This document shows positions 50,693-51,325 of a stretch of DNA of 51,325 nt, piece by piece. The first letter of the stretch is position 1; every line of letters begins with the position of its first letter. Under the pieces are notes generated by a model that did not search any database, had not been told where the DNA came from, and worked only from the letters and a program-made list of their open reading frames with translations. The stretch spans positions 1 through 51,325 of the forward strand of contig CAKZSV010000009.1 in the NCBI GenBank assembly GCA_937921485.1, in the 5' to 3' direction. A program made the position numbers and the translations under genes. This DNA comes from an uncultured bacterium (GTDB taxonomy: Bacteria > Spirochaetota > UBA4802 > JAGODF01).

Positions 50693-51178
50693 ATGAATAT
50701 CGATACCACCTACGTGATGTGCGAAGACGTCATTGCGCTTCTTTATGATGCGGAAGAAAAGACGAAGCGCCCAAAGGAAGAACTGCTCGTGCTTGCCATG
50801 CGCATGATGTTGAAGGACTGTGAAGCATTCTTTCGCATGGATGGCCGCATTGAGTATCAGAAGCGCGTGGATGAAAAAACAGGCGAGAAAATCAAAAAAC
50901 ATCGGGTGAAGATGCGCCTGATGTGCCGGGAATATGATTATTGTCAGGATATGCGCAAGCTTTTTCGAAGGTCGATTTCCCTGGTGATGGCGATTGCAGT
51001 ACGCACTTATATCGTAAAAATTGTCGAGGCGATTGTGAATAAAACCGCCGATTCGGTTCTTGCGGATACTTATCCGTTCGAAAACTATGCAATTTCTATA
51101 AATCGTATATGTTATGCGCCATCGTTTCGCATCTGGTGGGGATTGCCGAAAAATCTGGATTTATTGTTTATAAAATAA
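50693..51178 (+). CDS. Orphan-family protein, copy 2 (intact)
   Basis: A 161-residue protein with a strong AAGGAGG five bases before the ATG. It is paralogous to the gene at 11785: shared TTYxM near the start, LLxxAExxT, GRIxYQKRxDE, KxRVK and RE. After RE this copy continues with DYCQDMRKLFRRSISLVMAI, a helix-rich part, and ends with a tryptophan-containing strand (FRIWWGLPKN). No TM or signal peptide, so it is probably cytoplasmic. Basic helices could bind nucleic acid. I do not recognise the family; it is isolated, with no operon partner. Confidence 0.7.
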   Translation: MNIDTTYVMCEDVIALLYDAEEKTKRPKEELLVLAMRMMLKDCEAFFRMDGRIEYQKRVDEKTGEKIKKHRVKMRLMCREYDYCQDMRKLFRRSISLVMAIAVRTYIVKIVEAIVNKTADSVLADTYPFENYAISINRICYAPSFRIWWGLPKNLDLLFIK

Positions 51179-51325
51179 CCTATACAAATACATAAAAACG
51201 TCAATACGGTATGCACCGCCTTTATGTGTTACAGGGAAATATTTGTTCTATGAACGAATTTTTCCCATTTTGCCTGAAGCGAGACAAGGCTTTACATGTG
51301 GTTGAATTTTTTTTAGACTTTTTGC

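Overview
The window looks like a piece of a spirochaete (Spirochaetota) chromosome of moderate GC content. Three genes point there: a cytidylate kinase fused to ribosomal protein S1, an arrangement known from Treponema; a 742-residue membrane-anchored coiled-coil protein of the SpiroCoCo type; and several outer-membrane or lipoprotein genes without close relatives that I recognise. The order thrS-infC-rpmI-rplT, the scpA-scpB-pheA-aroF-tyrA-cmk/rpsA run and complete housekeeping genes show core chromosome rather than a large island. I cannot place it below phylum.

Layout. 1-412: end of a tandem repeat array that abuts the stop codon of a HAMP membrane protein (413-946, minus). 1171-1279: a MITE-like element, with a second copy at 19018-19131. 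1305-2928: FtsB-like, DUF501 and YrdC/Sua5-like genes. 3016-6735: tRNA-Val, thrS, infC (AUA start codon), rpmI, rplT. 6827-11416: a probable beta-barrel protein, a ZapB-like/ZapA pair, and an ECF sigma factor with a membrane-anchored beta-propeller partner. 11461-12132: a CHAT-domain remnant and a small orphan-family gene that may be frameshifted. 12488-17954: chemotaxis genes cheW, cheA (with a fused CheC domain), cheB and cheY. 18135-25899: chromosome segregation and aromatic amino-acid genes running into cmk-rpsA and a TPR protein. 25974-29437: rpmF, acpP, rnc, a Nudix gene, aroB and a STAS protein. 29461-38390: mostly minus-strand genes, including a five-S1-domain protein, an acyltransferase-hydrolase fusion, a PAS-ATPase, a LamG/FN3 secreted protein and rpiB. 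38684-45103: an unknown protein, a PLD-like protein, DedA, a lipoprotein, the SpiroCoCo protein and a small outer-membrane-like protein. 45110-50385: smpB and a ccmABCDEF cytochrome c maturation operon with a Cys-type CcmE. 50693-51178: a second, intact member of the orphan family.

The genes form several working groups: translation initiation and ribosome assembly; divisome (FtsB-like, ZapA, ZapB-like, ScpAB); the shikimate branch to Phe and Tyr (aroB, aroF, pheA, tyrA); chemotaxis signalling with an in-cis phosphatase on CheA; and heme attachment to c-type cytochromes. The observations most worth following are the CheA-CheC fusion, the variant System I CcmE, the ECF sigma/beta-propeller pair, the acidic-isoleucine repeat protein beside ZapA, the orphan paralogue family, the 67/52-bp repeat array, and the MITE that provides the only evident upstream ribosome-binding-site sequence of scpB. 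All calls rest on reading the sequence and translations; no database search was run.
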